Assembly (NCBI RefSeq): GCF_900101755.1
Contig: NZ_FNAE01000002.1
Location: 338,480-402,479 of the forward strand
Length of the DNA: 64,000 nt
Source of the DNA: Ectopseudomonas alcaliphila
GTDB lineage: Bacteria; Pseudomonadota; Gammaproteobacteria; Pseudomonadales; Pseudomonadaceae
Direction: 5' to 3'
Part shown: positions 28,442-37,364 of the stretch, piece after piece
Numbering within the stretch: position 1 is the first letter of the stretch
How the letters are laid out: each line of letters begins with the position of its first letter
Translations under genes and position numbers: made by a program
Notes under the pieces: generated by a model
Told to the model about the DNA's origin: nothing
Databases searched by the model: none
The model's input: the letters and a program-made list of their open reading frames with translations, nothing else

Positions 28442-29362
28442 ATGTTTAAAGCCATCGATGGACTGTCGCTCGACGCGCTGCGGGTGTTCGAGTCGGCGGC
28501 GCGCCAGCTCAGTTTCACCGCCGCCGCCAGCGAACTGGGCAGCAGTCAGCCGGCCATCAGTCAGCAGATCAAGCGTCTGGAGCAGCAGCTGGCCACGCGC
28601 CTGTTCGACCGCGTCTACCGGGGCATCGTGCTGACCGAGGCCGGCGAGCTGCTGCTGGCTCATGTGCAGGAAGGGCTGGCGAGCCTCGATGCCGGGCTCG
28701 TCGCCGTTACCGCGCGTCAGCAGCATGAGGTGCTGCAGGTGGCCACCGACTTCGCCTTTGCCGCCTATTGGCTGATGCCGCGCCTGCAGCGTTTCAATCG
28801 CCTGTACCCGGAGGTGGACGTCAGCCTGATCACCAGCGAGCGCGACCCGGCCACGGTGCCGAGCGATATCGACGTGGCGATCCGTTTCGGCGATGGTCGC
28901 TTCAAGCATGGTGAAGCGCATCTGCTGTTTCGCGAAGAGGTGTTTCCGGTGTGCAGCCCGCGTCTGCTCGGCGAGCGTCAGCCGCCGCTGCCGGTGGCGG
29001 CGCTGGCCGACCTGCCACTGCTGCACCTGCGCCCGGAGCATCGTTCGCGCTGGTTCGACTGGGAGGGATTGTTCCGCGCCCTCGGCATCGCCAGCCTGCC
29101 GACACCCGGCGCGCTGCGCTTCGACAACTACACCCTGCTGATCCAGGCGGCGATTGCCGGGCAGGGCGTGGCCATCGGTTGGCGTCATCTGGTGGATGAA
29201 CTTCTGGCTCAGGGTCTGCTCTGTCGTCTGGGTGAGGCCGAGGCGCAGTCGGCGTTGGGCTATTACCTGGTGCTGCCTGAACGCAAGCGTCGCCAACGCC
29301 TCACCGCGCGTTTCGTCGACTGGTTGCAGGCTGAGCTGGATTCGCCAGCAGCAACCGTTTGA
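28442..29362 (+). CDS. LysR-type regulator of choline-sulfate use
   Basis: 306-residue LysR regulator: an N-terminal winged helix-turn-helix (AARQLSFTAAASELGSSQPAISQQIKRLE at residues ~16-45) and a GcvA-like effector domain. It diverges from betC with 113 bases between the starts, the arrangement of the choline-sulfate utilisation regulator. It probably activates betC on sensing choline sulfate or choline; that is inferred from position. Confidence 0.88.
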   Translation: MFKAIDGLSLDALRVFESAARQLSFTAAASELGSSQPAISQQIKRLEQQLATRLFDRVYRGIVLTEAGELLLAHVQEGLASLDAGLVAVTARQQHEVLQVATDFAFAAYWLMPRLQRFNRLYPEVDVSLITSERDPATVPSDIDVAIRFGDGRFKHGEAHLLFREEVFPVCSPRLLGERQPPLPVAALADLPLLHLRPEHRSRWFDWEGLFRALGIASLPTPGALRFDNYTLLIQAAIAGQGVAIGWRHLVDELLAQGLLCRLGEAEAQSALGYYLVLPERKRRQRLTARFVDWLQAELDSPAATV

Positions 29363-29473
29363 TCGGACCATACTGCAATAGCAAACGCTGAGTCCCTATA
29401 CTTAGCGCCGCCGCACACCGCCACCGCGCGAAACGTGCTTGCGGCCCATCCACACAAACCGGTGAGCTGAACC

Positions 29474-30376
29474 GTGAAACTCCGTCATTCGATTTTGGGC
29501 CTGCTGCTGTGCGGCAGCCTTGTTGTTTCGAACCTCCAGGCCGCGCCGGCCCAGCCCAAGCAGGAGCTGGCCGCCGGTAGCGCATTGCTGATCGACCTGA
29601 AGACCGGCCAGGAGCTTTACTCCAGTAACCCCGACCTGCGCCTGCCGGTCGCCTCGGTCACCAAGCTGATGACCGCCATGGTAGTGCTCGACGCCAAGCT
29701 GCCGCTGGATGAGGTATTGCCCATCACCATCCGCGACACCCAGGAAATGCAGGGCGTGTTCTCCCGTGTGCGTATCGGTAGCGAAATCACTCGCCGCGAG
29801 ATGCTGCACCTGGCGCTGATGGCCTCGGAAAACCGCGCCGCCGCCAGCCTCGCGCACCATTATCCGGGTGGCCACGCGGCCTTCGTCGCAGCAATGAACG
29901 CCAAGGCCAAGGCGCTGGGCATGCACAACAGCCATTTCGTCGAGCCCACCGGCCTGTCCGAGTTGAATGTCGCCACTGCCCGTGACCTGGCGCTGATGGT
30001 CAAGGCGGCCAACCAGTATCCGCTGATCCACCAGTTCAGCACCGACTCCGAAGCCACCGTGGCCTTCCGTAAACCCAACTACACCCTGGGCTTTCGCAAT
30101 ACCAATGCGCTGGTGCGCAAGGCGGACTGGAACATCGACCTGAGCAAGACCGGCTTCACCAACGCCGCCGGTCGCTGCCTGGTGATGGCCACCACCATCG
30201 CCAACCGCCCAGTGGCCTTCGTGGTGCTCGGCGCCTTCGGCAAGTACACCCACATGGCCGACGCCAACCGCCTCAAGCGCTGGATGGAGACCGGCAAGGT
30301 CACTCCGGTGCCGGCTGCCGCGCTCAGCTACAAGCAGCAGAAGCTGGCCGAGTGGAGCTTGCAGGCCGCGCAGTGA
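29474..30376 (+). CDS. pbpG: D-alanyl-D-alanine endopeptidase PbpG (PBP7)
   Basis: 300-residue periplasmic low-molecular-weight penicillin-binding protein that cuts cross-links in peptidoglycan. A signal peptide precedes the three active-site motifs: SVTK (S61, K64), SEN (118-120) and KTG (225-227). The start is GTG at 29474. Length and motifs match PBP7 rather than the longer PBP5/6 carboxypeptidases. A strong terminator follows. Confidence 0.95.
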   Translation: MKLRHSILGLLLCGSLVVSNLQAAPAQPKQELAAGSALLIDLKTGQELYSSNPDLRLPVASVTKLMTAMVVLDAKLPLDEVLPITIRDTQEMQGVFSRVRIGSEITRREMLHLALMASENRAAASLAHHYPGGHAAFVAAMNAKAKALGMHNSHFVEPTGLSELNVATARDLALMVKAANQYPLIHQFSTDSEATVAFRKPNYTLGFRNTNALVRKADWNIDLSKTGFTNAAGRCLVMATTIANRPVAFVVLGAFGKYTHMADANRLKRWMETGKVTPVPAAALSYKQQKLAEWSLQAAQ

Positions 30377-30389
30377 TGCTGCGGTGACG

Positions 30390-30418
30390 GAAAGGGCGAC
30401 TCGACGAGTCGCCCTTTT
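30390..30418 (+). terminator. Intrinsic terminator after pbpG
   Basis: A GC-rich perfect hairpin (aagggcgactcg pairing with cgagtcgccctt) is followed by tttttc, 15 bases after the pbpG stop. Confidence 0.88.
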
Positions 30419-30437
30419 TCGTTGTGCCTCAGCCACC

Positions 30438-30494
30438 TAGCCCGGATGCAATCCGGGGAAACAGTGACACAGGCCCCGGATTGCATCCGGGCTA
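30438..30494. repeat. REP-type perfect inverted repeat
   Basis: Arms of 21 bases (30438-30458 and 30474-30494), beginning tagcccggatgcaatccggg, are exact reverse complements with a 15-base spacer. It is the cleanest copy of this repeat in the window, placed between the ends of pbpG and the convergent LysR gene. Confidence 0.88.
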
Positions 30495-30507
30495 CGGTCG
30501 TTGTGTC

Positions 30508-31401
30508 TCAGCTCGGACAGCCGAGCCGTTCGCTGAGAAAATCGAGAAAGCAGGTGATGCGCGACGACAGCGCGGTGTTGCGGTAGTACACCGCGTTGAT
30601 CGGCTGGCGCACTTCCACGCGCTGCTCGGCCAGCACTTCCACCAGCGCGCCGCTGGCGCGGGTGGCATCGGTCATGAAGTCCGACAGACACACCAGGCCT
30701 TCGCCCGCCAGGGCCAGTTCGAGAATGGTATCGCCGCTGGAGGCGCGCAGGCTCGGGGTGATGCGCCAGCGCTCGCCGAGGGCGTGGCGTAGCGGCCATT
30801 CGTTGAGGCTGTCCGGTTCGGTGAAGCCGATCAGGCTGTGTCCGGCCAGATCCTCGGTACGCGTCGGCGTGCCATGGCGAGCCAGATATTCGGGGCTGGC
30901 CAGTACGCGGCGGCGGCTGTGGCACAACGGCCTGGCGTGCAGGCTGGAGTCCGGCAGGTTGCCGATGCGGATGGCCAGGTCGGTGCGGCGCTCCAGCAGA
31001 TCGATGATGCGGTCGTCGCTGTGCAACTCCAGTTCGATCTGTGGATAGAGCGCACGAAATTCGCCGATCAGCGGCACGATCACGTGCAGCATGAAAGGCG
31101 AGGCGGTGTTGATCCTCAGGCGCCCGGCCGGTGCCTGGCGGCGCAGGGTCATCTGCTCCTCCGCTTCCTCGACGCTGGCGAGGATGCGCCGCGCCTGGGC
31201 CAGGAACACCTCGCCCTCCTCGGTCAGCTCCAGGCGCCGCGTGGTGCGGCGTAGCAAGGTGACGGCGAGTTTTTCCTCCAGTCGACTCAGCGCCCGGCTG
31301 ACCCCGGATGCGGTTTGCTCGAGCTGCTCGGCAGCCGCGCTGATCGAGCCGCAGTCGACCACGCTGACGAAGGCGAGCATTTCTTCCAGGCTGGTCTTCA
31401 T
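30508..31401 (-). CDS. LysR-type regulator, YafC-like
   Basis: 297-residue LysR regulator with an N-terminal helix-turn-helix (CGSISAAAEQLEQTASGVSRALSRLE) and a typical effector domain. It diverges from a dkgB-like reductase, the same pairing as yafC/dkgB in E. coli, and the sequence has the look of that subfamily. Likely target is the neighbouring reductase gene and itself. Effector unknown. Confidence 0.85.
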   Translation of the reverse strand: MKTSLEEMLAFVSVVDCGSISAAAEQLEQTASGVSRALSRLEEKLAVTLLRRTTRRLELTEEGEVFLAQARRILASVEEAEEQMTLRRQAPAGRLRINTASPFMLHVIVPLIGEFRALYPQIELELHSDDRIIDLLERRTDLAIRIGNLPDSSLHARPLCHSRRRVLASPEYLARHGTPTRTEDLAGHSLIGFTEPDSLNEWPLRHALGERWRITPSLRASSGDTILELALAGEGLVCLSDFMTDATRASGALVEVLAEQRVEVRQPINAVYYRNTALSSRITCFLDFLSERLGCPS

Positions 31402-31403
31402 TG

Positions 31404-31418
31404 TTGACCTTCAGTCAA
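31404..31418. promoter_or_regulatory. Candidate LysR operator next to the yafC-like gene
   Basis: ttgaccttcagtcaa is a perfect ttgac-N5-gtcaa dyad containing a T-N11-A core. It lies two bases upstream of the regulator's start in the divergent intergenic region, where an autoregulatory LysR site would be expected. Confidence 0.4.
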
Positions 31419-31616
31419 AGGTGTTTGCTGGGTTGTCGGTTTTTCCGCATGAGTCTGGCGTGGATACTGTCCCGCCTCAACCCCCCGTTTCTGTGCTTGC
31501 GGCGGTCGCCTTGGCAAGGGCCTGCAACTTTTGCGCAATTCGTGGGGCCGAACCTTTCTGTCCCCGTTGCGGCCTGATGGTTGGCCAGCGATTCGCAACC
31601 CATGAGGAGATTTTTC

Positions 31617-32420
31617 ATGAAATTCATTCCGCCTTTCGGCCTTGGCACCTTCCGCCTCAAGGATCAGGTCGCCGTCGACTCGGTGCGCACCGGTCTGGAG
31701 CTGGGCTACCGGCATATCGACACGGCGCAGATCTACGGCAACGAGGCGGCGGTCGGCCAGGCCATCGCCGACAGCAATGTGGCGCGCGACGAGCTGTTCG
31801 TCACCACCAAGGTCTGGACCGAGAACCTCGGCAGCGGCCGGGTCATTGCCAGCCTGCAGGAGAGCCTGCAGCGTCTGGGCCTGGAGCGGGTCGATCTGAC
31901 GCTGATCCACTGGCCGTCGCCGAATGATGAAATCGCCGTGGCGCAGTACCTGAGTGAGCTGATGGAAGCCAAGCGCCAGGGTCTGACCGCCGCCATCGGC
32001 GTGTCCAACTTCACCATCGCTCATCTGCGCCAGGCCATCGATGCGGTGGGTGTGGATGAGATCGCCACCAACCAGGTGGAAATCCATCCGCTGCTGCAGA
32101 ACCGCAAGCTGGTGGATTTCGCCCGGCAGCAGGGGATCCATCTCACCGCCTACATGCCGCTGGCCTATGGCAAGGTGCTGGCCGAGCCGGAGATCCAGCG
32201 CATCGCCGCTGCCCATGGCGCCAGCCCGGCGCAGGTCGCCCTGGCCTGGTCGCTGCAGCAGGGCCATGCGGTGATTCCGTCCTCGACCAAACGTGAGAAT
32301 CTCGCTGCCAATCTGGCTGCCGCCGAGCTGCGCCTGAGCGAAGCGGACATGGCCGCTATCGCCACGCTGGACCGCGGCGAGCGTGTCGCCAACCCGGGCT
32401 TCGCGCCACGCTGGGATTGA
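31617..32420 (+). CDS. dkgB: Aldo/keto reductase, 2,5-diketo-gluconate reductase B-like
   Basis: 267-residue NADPH-dependent aldo/keto reductase. The family motifs are [24 protein letters not shown] (catalytic Asp and Tyr), the lysine in TTKVW and the histidine in LIHWPS, and [10 protein letters not shown] near the end. Length equals E. coli DkgB. A strong gaggag precedes the ATG at 31617. It reduces carbonyls such as methylglyoxal or diketogluconate; the exact role here is open. Confidence 0.88.
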   Translation: MKFIPPFGLGTFRLKDQVAVDSVRTGLELGYRHIDTAQIYGNEAAVGQAIADSNVARDELFVTTKVWTENLGSGRVIASLQESLQRLGLERVDLTLIHWPSPNDEIAVAQYLSELMEAKRQGLTAAIGVSNFTIAHLRQAIDAVGVDEIATNQVEIHPLLQNRKLVDFARQQGIHLTAYMPLAYGKVLAEPEIQRIAAAHGASPAQVALAWSLQQGHAVIPSSTKRENLAANLAAAELRLSEADMAAIATLDRGERVANPGFAPRWD

Positions 32421-32470
32421 GCCCGGCGCTGATCACGCCCCCCCGACTGTGACGACGTGACCGCTACTGC

Positions 32471-34687
32471 TCAGAATCTCGCGCTCAGGGTCAGTTGCAG
32501 GTTGCGCGGCTCGCCATACCAGAGCTGGCTGTAGAAACCGATCTGCTCCAGGTACTTCTTGTCGAAGGCGTTGTTGAGGTTGGCGGTCGCCGCGATATTT
32601 TCGCTGATCTGGTACTTGGCCATCAGGTCGACCAGGGCGTAGCTGCCGGCGCTTACGTCCACCGGGCCGTTGGGGCTGCCGGTGTTGGCGCGTGAGATAC
32701 CGCTGCGCCAGGTGGTGCCTGCGCCCAGGGTCAGGTCTCTCAATGCACCGTCCAGCCGGTAGGTGGTGAACAGCTTGAACTGCGTGCGCGGGTGGGTGGT
32801 GTTGATCGCCTTGCCTTCGGCATTGCGGGCAATGAAGTGGGTGTAGCTGGTGGACAGGTTCCATGCGTCACTCAACGCGCCGCTCAGCTCCAGGTCGAAG
32901 CCGTCGACCACCGCGCCCTTGCCCGACTTGTAAGCCTGCTGGCTGGGGTCGGCAATCAGGAAGGTATCGGGAATGGCTTCGGCCAGGCCCTCCTGTTTGG
33001 TGCGATAGACCGACAGGGCGGCATTGAGCTGACCGTCCAGATAGCCGGCCTTGATCCCGGCCTCGTAGCTGTCGCCGGTGACCGGGTCGAGGAAGCTGCC
33101 ATCCGGCGCCCTTTGCGTCTGGTTCTTGAAGATGCTGGTGTAGCTCGTGTACAGGCTGTAGGTCTGATCGAGGTCGTAGACCAGGCCGGCATAGGGCGTG
33201 ACCTCATCGCTGTAGCGATAGTTGCGCTGGGTACCGAAGTAGTTCTGTTCGATTTTCCAGGTGCTGACGCGAGCACCCAGAATCAGATGCAGCGGGTCGG
33301 CCAGCGACAGGCGTGTCACTGCGTAGCCGCCAGTCTGGCGAATATCGGTTCGGTCACCGTTGGCCCGAACGTTCGACCAGACGGGTTCGGCGATGTCGCC
33401 GTTGGTCCAGTCCAGTCTCGAGTCGGCAATCGGCGCGGTGCCTGGCACCGGCAGGTACTGGTCCATCTGCAGATCGTCGTCGATGCTCATCCAGCCGAAC
33501 GCGGCTTCGTGAGTGCGCCCCAGCAGCTCGAACGGCCCGCTGCTGGTCAGGTGCCAGTCGTCGCGGGTGCGCTCACCGTCGTACTTGAGGAAGCTGGCGC
33601 TCATGCCGGCGTTGTCCCGGTCTGGATAGCCGCCGCGGAACAGGTAGCGCATGGCGTAATCGGCCTCGGTGCGACTGTAGGCCGCGCGCAGCTTCCAGTC
33701 GTTGTCCAGCTGGTGCTCGAGATCGACGAAGGCGGTGTTCGACTCGGTGCCGAAGTACGACCACTTGGTGTTGTTGGCCGTGGAGCGACCAAAGTTGGTG
33801 CGCGACCCGTCGGCGTAGAACATTGGAACGCCGGCGCCCATGCCGTCGGTATCGTTCTTCTGGTGTTCGAGGCTCAAGGTCAGCTGCGTGCTTGGGGTCA
33901 GCTCCGCGCTGATCACGCCGTACAGCGTTTCACTGTCGTAACTCTGGTGGTCGATGAAGGTGTCGCGCTCGGAGTAGGCCGCCACCACCCGGGCAGCGAT
34001 TCGACCGTCAGCGCTGAGCGGGGTGGAGATATCGATATCGCCACGGCGCTGATGCCAACGTCCGATGCCGAGCGAGCCGCCGATGGCGAACTCCGGCAAT
34101 GGGCGCTTGCGTATGAAGTTGACCGCGGCCGAGGGGTTGCCGGCGCCGGTCAGCAATCCCGTCGAGCCGCGTACCACCTCGACGCGATCATAGATCGCCG
34201 AATCGATATCGGTGGCGCCGAAGTTCCAGAAGTTGTTGATCGGCGAAGCCAATCCATCGAACTGGAAGTTGTCGATGTCGAACCCGCGTGCGGAAAACGA
34301 CACCCGATTGCTGTCGCTGCGGCTCATCGAGATACCCGGAGCGCTGGCGAGAACCGCCGCCGTGTCACGCAGGCCGCGATCTTCGATCTGTTGGCGGGTA
34401 ACGACACTCACCGATTGTGGCGTCTCGCGTATCGACAGCGGCAGGCCTACGGCGGTGGACATGCTGCCGGTGGTGTAGCTGCCCGTGCCCTCGGTTCCCG
34501 CCTGCGGCAGCTGCTTGCCATGCACATTCATCGTCGGCAGCGTCAGGCTGGTCTCGCTGGCGCCGTTGTCATCGAAATCCCCTTGCGACGTTGCCCCGGC
34601 TGTCAGGGGTGCCATTGCGCTGGCCAGCAATGCGCTGCACATCACCGAGGCTAGCGGCGTGAGGGGGAAGATCGAACACTTCGACAT
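32471..34687 (-). CDS. TonB-dependent siderophore receptor
   Basis: 738-residue outer-membrane receptor for a ferric siderophore. A signal peptide is followed by a TonB-box region, a plug domain with the siderophore-receptor signature RETPQSVSVVTRQQI at about residues 85-100, and a beta-barrel ending in the terminal phenylalanine (LSARF). No N-terminal signalling domain is evident, so it is a plain transporter of the FhuE/FpvB-like group. A Fur box lies upstream and an AraC gene of siderophore-regulator type is the next gene upstream. The ligand is unknown. Confidence 0.92.
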   Translation of the reverse strand: MSKCSIFPLTPLASVMCSALLASAMAPLTAGATSQGDFDDNGASETSLTLPTMNVHGKQLPQAGTEGTGSYTTGSMSTAVGLPLSIRETPQSVSVVTRQQIEDRGLRDTAAVLASAPGISMSRSDSNRVSFSARGFDIDNFQFDGLASPINNFWNFGATDIDSAIYDRVEVVRGSTGLLTGAGNPSAAVNFIRKRPLPEFAIGGSLGIGRWHQRRGDIDISTPLSADGRIAARVVAAYSERDTFIDHQSYDSETLYGVISAELTPSTQLTLSLEHQKNDTDGMGAGVPMFYADGSRTNFGRSTANNTKWSYFGTESNTAFVDLEHQLDNDWKLRAAYSRTEADYAMRYLFRGGYPDRDNAGMSASFLKYDGERTRDDWHLTSSGPFELLGRTHEAAFGWMSIDDDLQMDQYLPVPGTAPIADSRLDWTNGDIAEPVWSNVRANGDRTDIRQTGGYAVTRLSLADPLHLILGARVSTWKIEQNYFGTQRNYRYSDEVTPYAGLVYDLDQTYSLYTSYTSIFKNQTQRAPDGSFLDPVTGDSYEAGIKAGYLDGQLNAALSVYRTKQEGLAEAIPDTFLIADPSQQAYKSGKGAVVDGFDLELSGALSDAWNLSTSYTHFIARNAEGKAINTTHPRTQFKLFTTYRLDGALRDLTLGAGTTWRSGISRANTGSPNGPVDVSAGSYALVDLMAKYQISENIAATANLNNAFDKKYLEQIGFYSQLWYGEPRNLQLTLSARF

Positions 34688-34718
34688 GGCAGGGACCTCT
34701 TGGGAATAATTTCTTCAT

Positions 34719-34737
34719 GCGAATTATTCACATTTAC
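34719..34737. promoter_or_regulatory. Fur box upstream of the siderophore receptor
   Basis: gcgaattattcacatttac agrees at 15 of 19 positions, counted by eye, with the Pseudomonas Fur-type sequence gcaaatgattctcatttgc. It lies 32 bases upstream of the receptor start, in the promoter zone. Confidence 0.65.
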
Positions 34738-34818
34738 TTGAAGGTCCACTTTTGCCGGATGCCAGTGTTCCTATGCTGGATGCCAGGGCGGGAACGACGG
34801 TGTTGGGGTGATGTCCTG

Positions 34819-35814
34819 CTAGATCGACTCGCGGGGAGAAACACCGAAATGGTGCCGGTACGCGGTGGCGAAATTGCTGGCGTGGCGATAGCCAACGTAG
34901 TGGGCGGCGTCCTGAACGCGCCAACCCTGTTCGAGGTATTGCCTGGCCAGCTCCATGCGGCGCCGGCGCAGGTAGGCCATGACGCTGACGCCGTAGGCTT
35001 GCTGGAACTTCTGGCGCAGAGAGCTGGGGCTCATGCACGCCAGTTGGGCCAGCTGGTGCAGGCTGTGCTCGGCGCCAGGCTCTTGATGCAGGTAATCGCG
35101 AACCCGTTCCAGCAGGGCCCGATCACGTGGATTGAGCGAGGGGGCGTCGCGCTCATGGGTGCCAATGGCGCTCAAGCCGTGCGCCAACAGTTGCAGTGCC
35201 AGGCCCTCGTTCAAGAGCCGTTGCAGGCAGCCTTGCGACTGTTCGCAGGCCAGGGCCTGCAAACCCTGGTGCAGGCTTGCGGGGATGGTCCAGCGTTGGG
35301 TGTAGGCGCTGCGGCGTTGCAGGTTGCCACGTAGCTGATCCGCCAGGTTCTCGTCTGCCAGGTCATCGATGTTGCCGATGGACAGGTTGAGGCCGCGCAA
35401 ATTGTGATGAGCGTGATGCCGAGCAGTCTGGCTGGGCCCTTCCTGGCTGAGCAGGATGACGCCATGACCAGGCGTGAGGGTGATGGAGGCGGGGCCGGCG
35501 AGCTGAGCCTGTCCCTCCAGCAGGACGATCATGGTCAGGCTGGGAGAGGTGAATGACTGCGCCTGGTAACCCTGGAAGGTTTGTACCTGAGAGCTGACCA
35601 GCGTCATGCCCAGGCTGGTTTCCTGCTCGTTGATGTAGCCCTGCATCACGCACGGATTATCCTCGTGCTGTGCGCCAATCAGGCTGTAATGCACATGATG
35701 ACGCCGGCCCAACTGGCGGAGGTCCTCCAGCGAATACCGGCATGGGGCAGGTTGGGGCTGAGCCAAGAGAGGCACCTGGTTGTTCAAAACGCAGATAATA
35801 GCATTGCTTCTCAT
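34819..35814 (-). CDS. AraC-family regulator, PchR-like, of siderophore uptake
   Basis: 331-residue regulator with an N-terminal sensing domain and the paired AraC helix-turn-helices in the last ~90 residues (LAQLACMSPSSLRQKFQQAYG and the following VQDAAHYVGYRHASNFATAY). This resembles PchR, which senses ferric siderophore. It is upstream of the receptor on the same strand with 131 bases between. The start at 35814 overlaps a Fur box, so the true start may be a later codon. Confidence 0.87.
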   Translation of the reverse strand: MRSNAIICVLNNQVPLLAQPQPAPCRYSLEDLRQLGRRHHVHYSLIGAQHEDNPCVMQGYINEQETSLGMTLVSSQVQTFQGYQAQSFTSPSLTMIVLLEGQAQLAGPASITLTPGHGVILLSQEGPSQTARHHAHHNLRGLNLSIGNIDDLADENLADQLRGNLQRRSAYTQRWTIPASLHQGLQALACEQSQGCLQRLLNEGLALQLLAHGLSAIGTHERDAPSLNPRDRALLERVRDYLHQEPGAEHSLHQLAQLACMSPSSLRQKFQQAYGVSVMAYLRRRRMELARQYLEQGWRVQDAAHYVGYRHASNFATAYRHHFGVSPRESI

Positions 35815-35819
35815 TTGCG
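35801..35819. promoter_or_regulatory. Fur box overlapping the start of the AraC gene
   Basis: agcattgcttctcatttgc matches the right half of the Fur-type sequence almost exactly (cttctcatttgc) and 14 of 19 positions overall by eye. It sits on the presumed start codon of the AraC regulator. Confidence 0.55.
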
Positions 35820-35919
35820 CATTGATACTGGTTGGCGGATCGCCTGGCAGATGTTCTCCCGCTATGAGGGGCGCGACAGAGCGGTATTCCGGCCTCGCTC
35901 GACGTCCCTTCGTTAAGAG

Positions 35920-36663
35920 CTAGCGCCCGCCTGCGATATCGATCAGCGCGCCGGTGGTGTAGCTGGCTTTGTCATCGAGCAGCCAGACGATGGCTTCGGC
36001 GACTTCCTCGGCACGCCCGGCGCGGCCCAGCGGTGTCGCCTTGCCCAGGCGCTCGGCGCGGTCCGGCTGGCCGCCGCTGGCATGGATCTCGGTATCGATC
36101 AGTCCCGGGCGCACGGCATTGACCCGCACGCCCTCGCCGCCCAGTTCCTTGGCCAGGCCGCGGGTCAGTACATCCATCGCGCCTTTGGCGCCGGCGTAGT
36201 CGACATACTCGAAGGGCGCGCCCAGGCTGGCGGCCACCGACGACACCAGCACCATCGAACCACCTTCGCCGCCGCGGCTGCGGGCCATGCGCCGGGCGCC
36301 CTCGCGCGCGGTGAGATAGCTGCCCAGCACGTTGACGTCGAACATCCGCTGCAGGCGCTCGCCGCTCATCTCCAGCAGCGGCATGGGCGGGGCGACGATG
36401 CCGGCATTGACCACCAGGCCGTGCAGCGGACCGAACCTGTCCATGGCCTCGAACAGGCGCTGTACATCCTCCTCATTGGCGACATCGCCAGGCAGGGCCA
36501 CGGCTTTGCCGCCCATGGCTTCGATCTGCGCCACCACCTCATCGGCGGCGGCGCGATCACAGCGGTAGTTCACCCCGACCGCCCAGCCGCCAGCGGCAGC
36601 CAGCAGGGCGGTGGCGCGACCGATGCCGCGGCTGGCACCGGTGATCAGCAGGTTCTTGTTCAT
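35920..36663 (-). CDS. Short-chain dehydrogenase/reductase
   Basis: 247-residue classical SDR. The NAD(P) motif TGASRGIGRA and the catalytic YxxxK in YVDYAGAKGA are present, with VVNAGIVAPP and RPGLIDTEIH typical of the fold. The start at 36663 is chosen because it matches the family N-terminus; several hundred bases of open frame upstream are antisense to the next gene and are not coding. Substrate unknown; FabG-like oxidoreductases of this type are generalists. Confidence 0.9.
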   Translation of the reverse strand: MNKNLLITGASRGIGRATALLAAAGGWAVGVNYRCDRAAADEVVAQIEAMGGKAVALPGDVANEEDVQRLFEAMDRFGPLHGLVVNAGIVAPPMPLLEMSGERLQRMFDVNVLGSYLTAREGARRMARSRGGEGGSMVLVSSVAASLGAPFEYVDYAGAKGAMDVLTRGLAKELGGEGVRVNAVRPGLIDTEIHASGGQPDRAERLGKATPLGRAGRAEEVAEAIVWLLDDKASYTTGALIDIAGGR

Positions 36664-36813
36664 GACTGGGCTCCTTGTTGTTCTGGGGTTCAGAATATGT
36701 GCCGGGCTGTCGAAGTGTGGCGCCCTTCGTGTCCGGCTTTGCCGGATGCAGGTAGCATCGGCGCCGCGCATGTCTGCCTGTGGACGTGTCTCATCATCCG
36801 ATAAGGAAATCCC

Positions 36814-37212
36814 ATGAAGAAACTGCTGTGTGTTCCCCTGTTCGCCCTGTTGTCGAGCGCGGCCAGTGCCGCCACGATCGAAAGCCAGGACCAATTGCTC
36901 GGCATCTGGGCCATGACGCCGCTGAACAACGGTATCGCCAACGTCGTCGAGTTCAAGGCCGACGGCAAGAGCGACCTGCATCCGTTCAACTGCGCAGCGC
37001 CGAGCAAGCAGGAGGTGGAGGTCTCCGACTATCGCCTCAGCGACGATGGCCAGACGATCCACATCACCTCGCCCTACCAGAGCTTCGATCTGCAGGTGCT
37101 GGAGTTCAACGCCAAGACCATGGAACTGAGCATGGAAATCGAAGGCCACACGCTGACCTTCTCTTACGTCAAAGGCAACAAGATCGAGCCGCTCTGCGGG
37201 CTGTATCGTTGA
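36814..37212 (+). CDS. Secreted protein of unknown function
   Basis: 132-residue exported protein: a signal peptide (MKKLLCVPLFALLSSAASA) followed by a ~110-residue domain that begins IESQDQLLGIWAM, with two cysteines (one in FNCAAPS, one in PLCGLYR) that could form a disulfide. The GxW pattern near the start is reminiscent of lipocalin-like beta proteins, but I do not recognise a family. It diverges from the SDR gene. Confidence 0.78.
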   Translation: MKKLLCVPLFALLSSAASAATIESQDQLLGIWAMTPLNNGIANVVEFKADGKSDLHPFNCAAPSKQEVEVSDYRLSDDGQTIHITSPYQSFDLQVLEFNAKTMELSMEIEGHTLTFSYVKGNKIEPLCGLYR

Positions 37213-37364
37213 TTCAGGCCTGAGCGCTGGCCTGCCGCGCAATATTCCGCGCGGCAGGCCCTGGTGCCTCAGCGGGTGCATGACGACGAATGCCGCAGGC
37301 GCTACCATGCGCGCCCCTTTCGTTCCGCCACCATCACCCGGCCCCGCCGGCTTGCCGAGACGCC

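Noticed and set aside
32792..34654. A 620-codon open frame antisense to the siderophore receptor
   Set aside because: No recognisable domain; the opposite strand has a full TonB receptor with signal peptide and terminal phenylalanine.
36664..37308. Long N-terminal extension of the SDR protein
   Set aside because: It overlaps the complementary strand of the secreted-protein gene at 36814 and does not resemble an SDR; the ATG at 36663 fits the family.
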